Source: Auanema rhodensis (taxonomy: Eukaryota > Nematoda > Chromadorea > Rhabditida > Rhabditidae). From it: a stretch of 64,000 nucleotides of DNA. The notes beneath the pieces are model-generated. The model was not told the DNA's origin. It ran no database searches and saw only the letters and a program-made list of their open reading frames with translations. The position numbers and the translations under genes were made by a program. Positions 38,180 to 54,586 of this stretch are shown here, in pieces; within the stretch, counting starts at the first letter, position 1; each line of letters opens with the position of its first letter. The DNA lies in assembly GCA_964057225.1 (NCBI GenBank), contig OZ059898.1, positions 7,130,001 through 7,194,000 on the forward strand. Reading direction: 5' to 3'.

Positions 38180-39118
38180 TTATCTTTCTTTTTTTCCCAC
38201 TTCATAATTGGAACATTCAATAGCATGAGCTATATCATTTAGCAGATAATCGCCACAATCTTCAAAATTAGGTAATTTATAATCCGAAGGAGCATCTAAA
38301 TTATCTCATATAAATGGTAAAATCAAAAACCGAATCAACATATTGAATACTTGACTTGAAAGCTAACTGTCAGTTTCTCAGGTAATTTTTTAAGATTTTC
38401 TCTAAATTGATATCATGAGAAATAAAGAAGAACTGTACAACATTACTTGCATACAGCATTCAAGTATATTAACAAATTCTTCAATTCATTCTTATTAGAA
38501 TCTTCAGCATTTGCTTTTGTTGATAAATTATCATCTTCTCTGAAATTTTCTATTATAAAAAGGTATTATCAAGACATTACTTTTCAGTTGAAACATTATT
38601 GTCTTCGTCATAATGAATTTGAAAGCGAAATACTTCACTAGCCTTAGCAGGATTAGAAGAAACGCCAAGCTGAAATATAAAGTAAAATATTCATAATTGA
38701 AATAAACAGTATTACCACCAATACAAATTCTTCTATATATTTTAATTGTATTGCACGTTTCAAGGATTTGAAAATATTCAACATTTTGAAACAAATATCT
38801 AGTTTACTGTTTAAAGTATAGATGCTTAGTCCAGCTGAAATAAGAAAACAGCTTAAAATATGCCTGAAATACCAAACGTTTTAAAATTATTTTTTTGAAT
38901 GCTTCAGGTGGGAAAATACGTCTTCGTTTCATTATTAATGAAAAAGCTAAATAAATGCTTCTGGTGATATAATGAACAGAAGCGCGATCAGTGTCACCAG
39001 ATTCATTATTCTGAATAATGGACTTATACTTTGGATGACATAGGAGATTAACCTTTTCCAGAAACTTACCCAAATCAATGTTTATTGTCAGTTGACTTGA
39101 TTCGGAAAAATCGGACAT
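38180..39118 (-). CDS. HORMA-domain protein, meiotic axis type (copy 1)
   Basis: Seven exons (39053-39118, 38878-39010, 38716-38834, 38581-38669, 38447-38539, 38340-38401, 38180-38295) give 225 residues. HORMA landmarks in order: SVHYITRSIYLAFSLIMKRR then IFPPEAFKK; GLSIYTLNSKL; KYIEEFVLVLG; EVFRFQIHYDEDNN; LKNLLIYLNAVC; and the APSDYKLPNF segment before the domain end. The chain stops shortly after the domain (GKKER), with no tail or closure motif, unlike C. elegans HIM-3/HTP-1. The exon 2/3 junction uses a GTTTGG donor at 38877, chosen because it alone keeps frame. It lies 304 bp upstream of the second HORMA gene in the same orientation. Confidence 0.78.
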
Positions 39119-39424
39119 TCTATTTCTGAAGTTAAAAATTTGCTTTCAGAACAATAATGCAGAATAAAGAGAAATTAATGTATATTCAAAAAAAAACGAA
39201 AAAAAGTTTCAAAAGTAATCTGGAACTTTTTCTTAGAATTTTTTTTACATAATCATGAACCTCAAATTTCAAAATATTCTGAAATCTTATTAAAGATTCG
39301 GATAAGCAAAGGAAATTGTTTACAATACAATATTCAGCAAGAGTATATTTTATTGGAATATCCAAACAAAACAATAAACTTATAAAAATCAACAATCTAA
39401 TTAGCTCTATTCATCTAATAACTT
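39119..39424. other. spacer between HORMA copy 1 and TACO1
   Basis: About 300 bp, AT-rich. On the - strand TTAACTTCAG lies 7 bp before the HORMA ATG, a possible trans-splice acceptor. Confidence 0.5.
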
Positions 39425-40520
39425 CTATGCGTCAGGCTGGATGTTATCGAATACTTGCTTCGTGTTATCATCTTCCTGAAAAAAAGAACTGGTAAAATTA
39501 TTGCAAAATAACTTCTCGCCTGAATAAGTTCATAAAACTTCTCAATTTTTGAAGCATCATCTCCTTGAACCGGAATTGGGTGTTTTGGGCGGTATTCTAC
39601 TTCAGCGGACTCTACCGAAAATCTGGAAAATTATATTAATTAAATGGAAATGTTAATTTCAAATTTCACTTCAATTTGCTTAGCTCATTCTCTATAGCCA
39701 TAACTTTTCCTGCTTCACAAATTAACTCGAATTTTTTTCCATCGTCTTCAATTAAAGATACTTCTTCAACATCTAACTCTATTCCAATTTCCTCCATCTG
39801 TATCATGAGAACAGTTTATATCATACAGAAATCTTTTATACCTCATCTAACTTCATTTCTTTACCATCTCTAGTTGGTGATACAACCAAAATACCTTTTT
39901 CGTCAAACCAACTTCTAACACCTGAAGAGTCTGCTGCCAATCGGAATCCTCCAACCTATAGCATTTTTAGGGAATACATAATATTTTCATTCATTTAAAA
40001 AACCTTATTGAAATATTTTCTTAATGTATTCTCGAAAGCTTTCTTGTTATCTGTTTCCGCAACTACAATGAAGAAAGAACCAGCTGGGCCAATCACATCA
40101 AAGGCATATTCAATTTCTGGACGATCCTGAAATCAATACTACTGGATTGAAAATGAATAACTGAATCTTACTTTCATTTTTTGAAGAAAATTTCTGAAAG
40201 TGTCCACAGGTAATCCCTGCGCCTTGAATTCAGTTTCAACAGCAGCTAAATCTCTGTTTAACTTCAAATCGAAACCACTTCTCGAGATGGCAGCTTTGGC
40301 CTTAAAAAAAGTATAAAAAATGAAAGAAAAAAATGATTACCTTTCTGAGTAGCATATTTGTGGCTTTAGATTTAATGAGATCATTTTTTCCTTTGATATG
40401 TTTAATATTTTGCCATTTGGAGTGCCCTTTATCTAATGGAGGACTAAAATAAAAGTTCGAATTGGCAGAAATAGAGATAGGCCTTTTAGCCAAATTAATT
40501 AAATGACGGGATGGGAACAT
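39425..40520 (-). CDS. TACO1: TACO1/YebC-type mitochondrial translation activator
   Basis: Seven exons (40341-40520, 40172-40300, 40004-40126, 39842-39955, 39670-39797, 39520-39622, 39425-39475) give 275 residues. After a basic, Ser-rich mitochondrial-like presequence (MFPSRHLINLAKRPISISAN) comes the family signature GHSKWQNIKHIKGKNDLIKS, then YAFDVIGPAGSFFIVVAET, and the C-terminus VFDNIQPDA. TACO1 is the mitochondrial activator of cytochrome c oxidase subunit I translation; bacterial homologues are YebC. The last intron (39476-39519) starts with GC (CAG|GCGAGA), a GC-AG intron. TTTCTTTAG directly abuts the ATG, a likely trans-splice acceptor. Confidence 0.9.
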
Positions 40521-40718
40521 CTAAAGAAAACATGTTTTAATGAAACATTCTTGAAAACTCTACTATTTAAATATTGGACTTAACCATTATTTTTAAATTC
40601 AATAATTAACAAAAAAATATTATATTAACAATGAGAAAAATCAACAATTAGTTATGATTTAGCATTTACCGACATGAAAAATAATGAGATCACAGAAGAA
40701 AGTAATAAGTAATTGAGT

Positions 40719-43912
<3,194 letters not shown>

Positions 43913-44241
43913 TTTCAAATAGTGCTAATGAACCAATCCAATAAAGCTGTATGAAGATAATTTTTTATCATAAATCGCACTTAAACTACTAATGTATACT
44001 GGCTCACAACCAAAAACATAAATGCAAAATGATAAAATAGCTATTTATAAAAAAATAAGCCATATGTACATTATTACATAGCGTAGTACAGAAAATAATC
44101 ACATTGCAGTAACGACATAGGTAAAATTAACTGTAAACCTGAAGAGATCTACACGGGCAAATCAAAATAATGCTAAAAAATGCTAACGGATAAGAGCACC
44201 TAGATCTGTACATGGCGTATATACATTCTTTATTACTACAA
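43913..44241. other. spacer between XPD and kinase gene
   Basis: About 330 bp of AT-rich sequence that must contain the kinase 3' UTR and the XPD 5' UTR. No further feature seen. Confidence 0.5.
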
Positions 44242-45885
<1,644 letters not shown>

Positions 45886-46485
45886 TCTAGTTGAAACCTC
45901 AAATATTTCTGTTGCCCCCTAATCCATTTGATAAAAAAAATACAAGTATATCATCGAATAAACGACGCATTTAATTAAAACAACAAATATAGCTTATCGT
46001 GTTTTTGACAAGACACAAACAACAAAAAACAAAGTTGATGAATTAAAACAAAAGCATTCAAAATCTAAAGGATATTTTGAGGCAGGAGAAAAACGACTGC
46101 AAAAAGATGAGCGCTTATTAGATTATTAATTAATCGTAAAGATCTAAAAATGAGGGTAAGCCGAAACAGGTTGGAACCAATAATTGTTTGAACAATAAAG
46201 GAACTTCCCAAAGATCCTGGAGAGCCAGTGTAATTGTCGGCAAAGGAAACAAAAAACAAACGTTATCCATTGCTTAATAAAACCATGTGATGGGTGTTCA
46301 ATGAGCTCACAGAGATTAGCGTACGCCTCATTCTGACAATCAAGCTAAACTGTATAATTTATCGTCATGAGGCTTAATCATCAAATTAATCTACAAATAC
46401 ACTCGGGCAACATAATAGAAATTTAACAGTCAAAAATGTAAAACAACAAGTTGTAGGAAACCTAAAATACCATGAAAACCATCTT
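45886..46485. other. intergenic spacer, kinase upstream region
   Basis: About 600 bp of AT-rich sequence upstream of the kinase and downstream of NAA15. A GGCAACAG acceptor-like site lies about 23 bp before the kinase ATG. No open frame of note. Confidence 0.5.
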
Positions 46486-49400
46486 TCATTCGAATGAATG
46501 ATGGCTATCTTCGGCTACTTCCTTTTTGTCAGATACAGGGCTGCCTCCTCCAAAAGCCTGTGCCTGGGGGTATAATTGATGAGCAATCTTTGTGATAGCA
46601 TCAACCTAAATGATAATTTATAGAATTATTAAAATTAAATTTGAATTCAATACTTCTTCTGTAGTCCAAGATCCAAAACGACCATACTTAATTCCATCGA
46701 AGAACTTGATGAAAGTCTTAAGAGTTCGGCCAGCAAGTTTCTCATCTTCCAGAGATTTTTTCAGCCAATTTTTCGTTGTAGATGCAGAAGAAGGATCAAT
46801 AAGAATATTTGCTTCAGCAACTAAAAAAATTTTTTTTTAATTTCATTAAAAGACTACATACCTGCAACTCTATGCGGCAAACTCTCAAGATTGGAATTCT
46901 TAAAATCTTCGTTCAGTTTCTTAGCATCTAAACTACCGAAAAGTGGCTCTTCCAATTCCTTGGCAAGATCTTCAACCATTCCAGACAGATTTATTTTTAC
47001 CCCTGGGATATGTAAATGAGCAAAGCAACTTTTTTGGGATTAGTGTAATGAGCCATTAAGCGACACACTTAAGATAGGATTTGAAATATCTCTGTTAACT
47101 TACTATGAAGAGCATATTTGACTTTAGCAACATGAAGAAGGGGATGATCTTTGGAAAGTTTCGCAGCTTCACGCAAACATTTAAGCATCAAAAGAACCTT
47201 ATTCTGAAAAAAGTAATGCAGTTGCAGTTTATGGTTACTCTATCACAACCTTTCTCAAGTATACTTCAAAGCACAAGGTGTAGCCGGTCACATGATTACA
47301 GCCCAGCATATGCAATGGTTGAGCAAACTTAGCTGCCTCTTCTAAAGGATCGGCAGGGCTCAGAAGAACCTCAGGGTCAAGATGGACGTCGTCTTTCTTC
47401 AAAATTTGAAATAAGAAAACTATTTCATAAAATAATAAACCTTCTTTTCGTTCTTCTTAGCTTCTTCCTCACGTTCTTTTTCTTTTTTCAACTTCTTTTT
47501 TATTCTCTTCTTCTCGGCTGCCGACATTCCTTCTTCAATTCCAGGCTCACATACCATGTCTTGGGGTCGATCAATCATTCGAAGATAAATCTTCAACAAC
47601 TTATTATGTTTATATGTGTATTTATCAAAACCTTAATAGCTAATTTCGCGGCCTGATAATAATATTCATGTTTGCGTAGAATATCCTCCATCCGTAAAAG
47701 TTGTACGTATGCACATAATGTCATTTTACGTAGGCAATAGGTATGGAAATCAAACTGATCTTCTACCATATTAACAAAATGCTGAAAATAAAGAATATAT
47801 TTGCAATATTAAAAATAATATTACCTGTTCAACTTGGTGAACTTTCTTTAAAGCATGACCATATTTACCACCTTTACGATAAGCGCGAGCACTTTCCAGT
47901 TCCCACCACATGCATTGCATATCATTCAGGGTGGTTGAGGCACGTTCACGTTCCTGAAAATTAAAATTAATTAGCGAGGCCCTAAAGCTCCATTAAACAC
48001 CCTAGTGAATTTTGAGCACATATTTTCAGCTTCATCAACTAATCCAGCACGCAAGAGATACTTTGCGCATTTGCTATTAATATACCTGAAAAAAATGAAA
48101 TTTATCATTAGATTATAAATTTGATAAACCTATCTGCAGTATCCAGTGATTGAGCTTCTTCTAGAATTCTAGCTGCTTCAGATAAGTCCCCAGCGTGCTT
48201 AAATAAAAACTTAACAATTAATCGTGAAACCTAAACAAACTTTAAAAATTTTAGCTCTAATCATAAAAGTTTCGATTAATGTAGGCGTATGGCTTTGAGC
48301 TTTATCAACATAACGAAGGGCAATCGTAGTTTGCTTAATACGATCATAGTGCTGAGCAACGAGTAAATATAGCCACAAAGCTGATGTTGGAGATTCAATG
48401 GTATCGGAAGAATCTAAAGCAAGATTGGTAGATAATTATAAATTTTGACTTTTTTCTAAAATTCACCTTCAAAAGAACCGTTTCTATATCCATTATCTTC
48501 AATTTTTCGTACGAAGTCCAACAAAATTGATTCAATAGAAGCTACCTGAAAAATAATTATAAATATATTCAGCAAAATAAATTGTAACCTTTTTACTATC
48601 GTTATATAAAGGCACCAAATTTTTGAAAAGACTAGGAATTCCCTTTCTCAAACCCATCGAAATCCAGCCTATCAGCCGTTTCTTCAATTCATCGCCTAAA
48701 TTATGTGATCATAGAATCTTTAAAAATATCATATTTTCGTACCCTCAGCAATATATAACGGTTGACGACGAGGAACCGAAGCTCTTTTATATTTTTCGGA
48801 CATGTCATCATACAACGCTAATCGTTTGGCGGCATCAGCTCCTGTAATCAGAATCTAATATTATATTTTGAAACTGCCTGTACCTTCACCAAGTCCTAAA
48901 CATTCCTCAAGCTTCGCATAATAAGCTAAATTTTCGGGATTTCGATCGATCAGTTGCCGCCAAACTCTCTCCGAGTCTTCCAATTTACCCAGTTCGATTA
49001 AAATATTACCTTAAAGGAACCAAGAGTTAAATTTAATATTTAAACGTTTACCTCTTGTTTCCATGTAAACAACTTTATCAACAATCTGGGTAGCGTTTTC
49101 CTCTAGTTTATCTAACGCAGACTGTGGTTGTCCAGCTTCTCGTAAAATCATAGCTTGATACATCAACAATTCGGAATACTCATAATCGTATCCAGTAGGC
49201 TGAACACATACAGTTAACATTTATCAATTTTAAGATCCACCTGATTGGAGAGGCTAAATTCGGTAATGATATCTAAAGCTTTTTCATAATCCTTGAGCAA
49301 ATGATATGCTGTAGCATAGCCAATCCAATTTAGTTTTTGATTTGGGCGAAGGCGTAATAAGTGATAACGGCTTTCCTGAACAGCACATTTAATCACATAA

Positions 49401-50004
49401 TACAACATTACAAACCTTGTATCCCTCATAATCACGGAGTTGGATTTGTAACAGAGAGAGATCACGGAGAATTTGAACATTATCCTTCTCCATTCGAAAA
49501 GCGTTTTTATAAGCCTGGGACATAGAATATTTATTAATAGAAAAAAATGTCGGTACCTTAATGGCTTCGTCATATTTTTTGTCAGCACGTTGAACAAGTC
49601 CATAAACATGCCAGCAAACATACGATTTCAAATCAGCCTTAAAACATTATTATTATACTTATAATGAATTGTTTATTACCGTTAAGCCTTTCTTAACGCA
49701 CTCTAAGGCTTCATCACGCTTACCCATACAACTAAGAATAAGACCTTTCATTGAAAGAGTTTCTAAAATATTATAAGTATAATTTGTACTCATATTCTAA
49801 AACCTCCATGGTCAGCAAACTGCGGATTAGAAAGAATGATCTTAGCATACTTTAAGCCAAAACGGTATTGCTTTGTTTCGTAACTTTTCTAGATATAACG
49901 ATTATTATTCTATTTCTCACTAATTAACTTACGATGATTTTCTTGAAAAGTCCAAGTTCCTTTGCCGGGAGTTGTTGACTGCTGGACTGGCCTGGAGGAG
50001 CCAT
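46486..50004 (-). CDS. NAA15: NAA15, auxiliary subunit of NatA acetyltransferase
   Basis: Twenty-two exons join in phase to 847 residues (human NAA15 is 866), ATG at 50004, stop at 46486. TPR-type repeats run through the chain: [120 protein letters not shown] Lys/Glu-rich basic block ([20 protein letters not shown]) lies near residue 600, as in the human protein. NAA15 anchors NatA to the ribosome and positions the catalytic NAA10 for co-translational N-terminal acetylation. Divergent from IDI1 with a 447-bp shared upstream region. Confidence 0.95.
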
Positions 50005-50451
50005 GCTCTACCCTAGCGAAATTAAAAATTAAAAATATGAATAATGACCCTAAATGGCTACACACTACGAAACCATGGTTCTGGGTAATAAAAACAGGGT
50101 GCCAAGACTGTTTTACTATGAACGATAGTAAATCTACTATTAGTTTACAAAAAAACATAAGCAATTGTAGTTAAATTCCATTAAAAAAATGTATTCTTCA
50201 TTTAAAGTTACATATAGGAAATAGCTTTCTTCGACATTTTGCGTATATGCGTTGAATTTCTAACATCACGAAAACTCACTCTTTCTCGTCACCGTAGACT
50301 GACCACAAATTTATTACGGTAGTTTCAGCTTGGCTTCAATTATTATATTGTTTTTATGCACTCGCATTTACAAAACATTATTTTTAAATTGTAAATATCG
50401 ATATTTAATTTTTTTTCTTCCAAAAAATTACGGTTTATTCGTTTAGTATTT
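50005..50451. promoter_or_regulatory. shared upstream region of NAA15 and IDI1
   Basis: The only sequence between two divergent start codons, so it must hold both promoters. A TTCGTTTAG acceptor-like site lies 5 bp before the IDI1 ATG, and TTTCGCTAG about 8 bp before the NAA15 ATG. No TATA box or other element could be assigned. Confidence 0.45.
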
Positions 50452-51433
50452 ATGCATATTACAATAAAGCTATTGCGAAAAATGTAAGTCAATCTATATT
50501 AATAGAAACATCTTTACTTTTTTTAAGTTGCGTTCCGAAGCGTTATCATAATTTCAATACAGCTTTAAAATATGATCCAGTCCAATTAACTTATATGAAA
50601 GAAACATGCATCGCTGTTGATGCTAACGATAATGTTGTTGGAAATGTATCCAAAGAAGATGCCCATAAAATGCCTAATCGTAAGAAAATTTGAAAAATAA
50701 GTTAATTTTTATATTTAAATTTTCAGTTGTTCTACACAGAGCGTTTAGTGTTTTTGCATTCACACCTGATAATAAACTTATAATGCAAAGAAGAAGTGAT
50801 TCAAAAGTAATCATTTATGCTTTATTTAGTTTCCTATTTTTGACACTAGATAACTTTTCCTTCATTATGGACCAACACTTGTTGTAGTCACCCTCTTTAT
50901 AATGATGTTGAATTGAACGGATTGGAAGGAGTGAAAAAGTATGACCTTTTGGTTTTACATTATTAAAATTTTTTCTTAGAGCTTCGGTTAGAAAATTGAA
51001 CCATGAACTTGGTATTAGTGATGTGCACATGGATGAAATTGTTCCTATTGGGCGTTATTTATATAAGGTTTAATTTTTGATTTTGTTTCAAAAGTAAATT
51101 CATAATTTCAGGCGGAAATGGATTTCACCTGGGGCGAATATGAACTTGACTATGTTGTTATTTTAAAAAATGTAGATCTTTCGCGCTTAAGTCCCAATCC
51201 AAATGAAGTTAGCGATATATGTTGTTTAGATCTCAAAGAGCTCAGTTCATGGGTATCTAGAAGTATGTTCTTGCGAAATTTAAAGTTTTTACTAATACTT
51301 AATTCAAGGTTCCTCTGACTTCACCCCCTGGTTTCTTTTACTTCAAAAGGGACACTTAGAAGCATGGTGGCAAAACTTGAGATCATTAACAAAATTGGAT
51401 TTTAAAAGCGACATAATTAAACTTACAAATTAA
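50452..51433 (+). CDS. IDI1: isopentenyl-diphosphate delta-isomerase (IDI1)
   Basis: Seven exons (50452-50483, 50528-50679, 50727-50806, 50850-50938, 50980-51067, 51112-51262, 51309-51433) give 238 residues. Nudix-fold landmarks of type I isomerase: [36 protein letters not shown] (active-site Cys in NTCCSHP), the Glu-bearing [29 protein letters not shown] and EAWWQNL. It interconverts IPP and DMAPP for isoprenoid synthesis. The N-terminus [19 protein letters not shown] is basic and could be a mitochondrial or peroxisomal targeting signal. SPCS3 follows 99 bp downstream on the same strand. Confidence 0.94.
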
Positions 51434-51532
51434 ATAATTACTATCGTTGTTCTCTTCTATGCATACTGTTTTTCATATTTCAATACCACCCAACATTGCT
51501 AAGTTTATGTTCTTATATTATTTTAGAGAATC

Positions 51533-52198
51533 ATGCATAATGTGTATTCTCGAGCAAATAACCTGTTCGCATTTACCCTTTGGGTCTTGGCTGGAGTAAC
51601 TTTTGCTTGCTTCTTATCCACATTCTGGGCAGATTATACAACCAAAGTTGATATAGTAGTCCACAATCCTAGAGTGTACGTGATTTTAATTACAAATAAT
51701 TTTTTTTTATTTTAGAAAGTCTGTTGTAGACTATTCTTCAGCAAGTGAAAAATCGGATCTAGGCCTTTTGGACTTTTCTGTTAATGTTGACTTCACAAAT
51801 GTTTTCAATTGGAATGTTAAAGAAGTTTTTTTATATTTGGTTGCTGAATATAAAACAAAGGAAAATGTGAGATTTTGTTTATATATAATTATTGATAATT
51901 TTGTTAAGGCAATGAATCAAGTTGTTTTGTGGGACAAGATCGTACTTAGAAGTGAAAGAGTTGTATTGGATGTCAGACGTATGCAGAGCAAGTACTACTT
52001 CCTTGATGATGGACAACATCTAAAGAACCATCAAAATGTTACATTGAAGCTTAGGTTTTGCCTGTTGAACTGTTCAAATAACCATATTACCGTTTTAGAT
52101 ATAATGTTGTACCTAATGCTGGTTATCTCGGTTTGGCTGAAGCTACAGGAGATGTTGTTGTGAAGTTCCCTGATACATACATTACAAGCAAGCAGTGA
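51533..52198 (+). CDS. SPCS3: signal peptidase complex subunit 3 (SPCS3)
   Basis: Four exons (51533-51675, 51716-51866, 51909-52054, 52099-52198) give 179 residues, against 180 in human. One membrane anchor near residues 12-33 (FAFTLWVLAGVTFACFLSTF) is followed by the lumenal domain: SDLGLLDFSVNVDFTNVFNW, VFLYLVAEY, NQVVLWDKIVLR, NVTLKL with an N-glycosylation site, and VVPNAGYL with VKFPDTY near the end. It is the lumenal support subunit of the ER signal peptidase. TTATTTTAG lies 6 bp before the ATG, about 95 bp after the IDI1 stop, the spacing of nematode operon genes. It converges on the USP gene. Confidence 0.95.
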
Positions 52199-52444
52199 TC
52201 TTGTGTTCTTTTACTATACTTTGGGTTATTTTATGTGTATGCGGATATTTAAATAATTTATTGCGGTAAACTAAAATACTCTATATACAATCTATAAACA
52301 CTCAGTGGTGAGACTCATCTTACCGATACAACCTTAATAACCCGACTTATGATTAGATTCCTAGATTTTGAAGTAGTCAATGTGAGCAAATTATATTCTA
52401 TAATGCCCGATTTCAAATACTTGGCGTCATAGTATCCTACTTCA

Positions 52445-54586
52445 TTAGATTGAAGTATGCGTCGATCCACTGGGGCGTAGGCCACCAATACTCGTGTCAC
52501 GGGCCTTAAGAATTATTATTATTAAATCTTTTCAAACCAATTAACAACCTGATAAAACAATATATAAGCAGATTCTGAGTTCTTCTGTACACCTCCTTCA
52601 GAAAGACCGAAAAACTCTTCCATTGATGACACATCCATTTTCTACAACAATGTAGCATTTAAAAAAGTCAAATATTAATACTTTACATCAACTATATCAT
52701 CATCGAAAAGCAACCAGAACGACGAACTCTTAACTAAAGTTATATAATGTCCACGATTAGGTGTAGCTCCGCAATGTACAACAGCTGCTACCAGATCATA
52801 CAAACGGTCCCCATTCGAAGCATCATCACTCTGTATTTGGAAATAAAACTGAATCATAAAAATATGACTTACAACATTGAAAAGTCTTAATTCTAAAGGA
52901 AACAAGACCCGATAAGAAAGTTTAGTGTACCTACTCAATTGATCAACATATTTGAATCTATAAAAAAAAAGAAAAAAATACTAATAAAACTAAAATTGTT
53001 GGACCTTTTCAAATGTAATGCGAGCATCTGTGGTAATCTTTTAATTCGCATTCTTTTTTGAGCTTCCTGTTTAGATGAACAAATTTCGCAGAAATATTTC
53101 TAAAAAAATTAAATGGAAAAGTTTCCATTTGTGCAACAAACTTGGTCTCCTTTTAATGTCTCTGTTTCACTAAATACGCGCAGACAATGGGTAATAGAAG
53201 CATTCTGCTCAACATCAACAGACAAATCTAGAAAATCTTCATCTTTGCTTGACACCTGAAAATTGATTTTTAATCAAAAATAAACACGTCTGATTATCTC
53301 ATAATAATATTGAGATATAAGCAGTAGTAAAGAAAAAAAGAAAACAAATAAAAACTTACCGTATCACAACATAAACAACGTGTTTCATTAGTTAAAGTTC
53401 CTTGAAAAATTTCCTGAACCCAGGTCATTTCATTCTTTGTACTTAAAAAAAAGCAGTGTAACAAATGTATATATAGTAATTATCAAGTTTTGGAATAGTT
53501 CAATTAATTGAATAAGGTTCAGAGTGCATAAATATTTTTAAAAATTTGAAAAGATTTCCAAAGGTTTCATAGAGAAAACATAAAATTCTAATTTATCTTT
53601 TTGAAAATTTTGTTATTATCTTTAAGGCTTTATATTTTCATTTGGATGACGTATCATTTTTGAATAAGAATGCTTCAGTTCTAGAAATTATTGGAACAAG
53701 AGAATGAAATATGAAAAAAATGACATATGAATAGTAAAAAGTGTATTGAGCTTAACAAAAGATATCAAATTCCAATCTCATTTATCAATAAATTAAACAT
53801 CTTAATTTAGTACATACTTAGAAAATCGTTTTTTATTTGTTTCCATTTATTATAGTTTAGGAAGTTAGAAAAGTGCAGATTAATCGAGACTTTCAAACAG
53901 AAATATATATCTAAAACTCACGTTTTATCTTCTTCCCTTTTTTCCATACCAGTAGATACAGGTCCTTTTTTTAGAGTGCCATTTTTAGCAGATTTATCAT
54001 ACTCAGTGTTTTTCTCCTCTAACAATGTCTCTGATATAGTATTTAATAAATAATTAAGAAATTCATGAGCATCTTGTTGCATATAGTTGTCAAACAATTC
54101 TAAAAATTATATCGATAGGAAAGATATCAGTTACATTACTACCATTTTCACGTTTTAACTTTGTTATAAACCGCTTAGGAGCTATAGTTCCTACTCGTCT
54201 TTTTTGAGTGGCAATATTATGAAAAAGATCGGCAAGACATGTGACCAAATTTTCTTTTTGGTGGCCTAGAATTAAAAAAAAATAATAAAAGTGATTTGAA
54301 AATAATTATTTTACCTGATTTCTTTAAGGACTGTTTGTATTGCAAAATCCGTTCTCGAAAAGGTCGGCAAAAATATAACGCTTGAATCACAGAGTTGCAA
54401 TAACACGTATTCCCAAACTTAGAATATATCATCAACAGAAAACTAACATTACTTCACTTACATTGACCAAACCGTAGAAATGTTCATTACCAGCGACTTC
54501 GCCATTTATTTCTTTCTCAAGTTGAGAAGAGGCGTTTGCGCCCTATAATATAAAAGATAATTTTTTTTTTTGAACTTTCTGACCAT
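52445..54586 (-). CDS. usp-46: USP12/USP46-type deubiquitinase
   Basis: Exons 54584-54586 (ATG only), 54462-54542, 54315-54417, 54143-54265, 53922-54099, 53360-53441, 53142-53255, 53005-53099, 52873-52957, 52687-52830, 52549-52641, 52445-52504 give 386 residues. The Cys box [54 protein letters not shown], zinc-binding CxxC pairs (RCLCCDT, CEICSS), HYITLV (His) and FDDDIVD (Asp) are all present. USP46 works with WDR20/WDR48; in C. elegans it deubiquitinates GLR-1. MGANAS at the start could be N-myristoylated. After the usual end (AYILFYQ) there are 19 extra residues ending THTSI, which fits a class I PDZ ligand. Confidence 0.94.

Noticed and set aside
49214-49621. 135-residue open frame on the - strand
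   Set aside because: A read-through of two NAA15 exons and their introns; the spliced NAA15 frame explains it.
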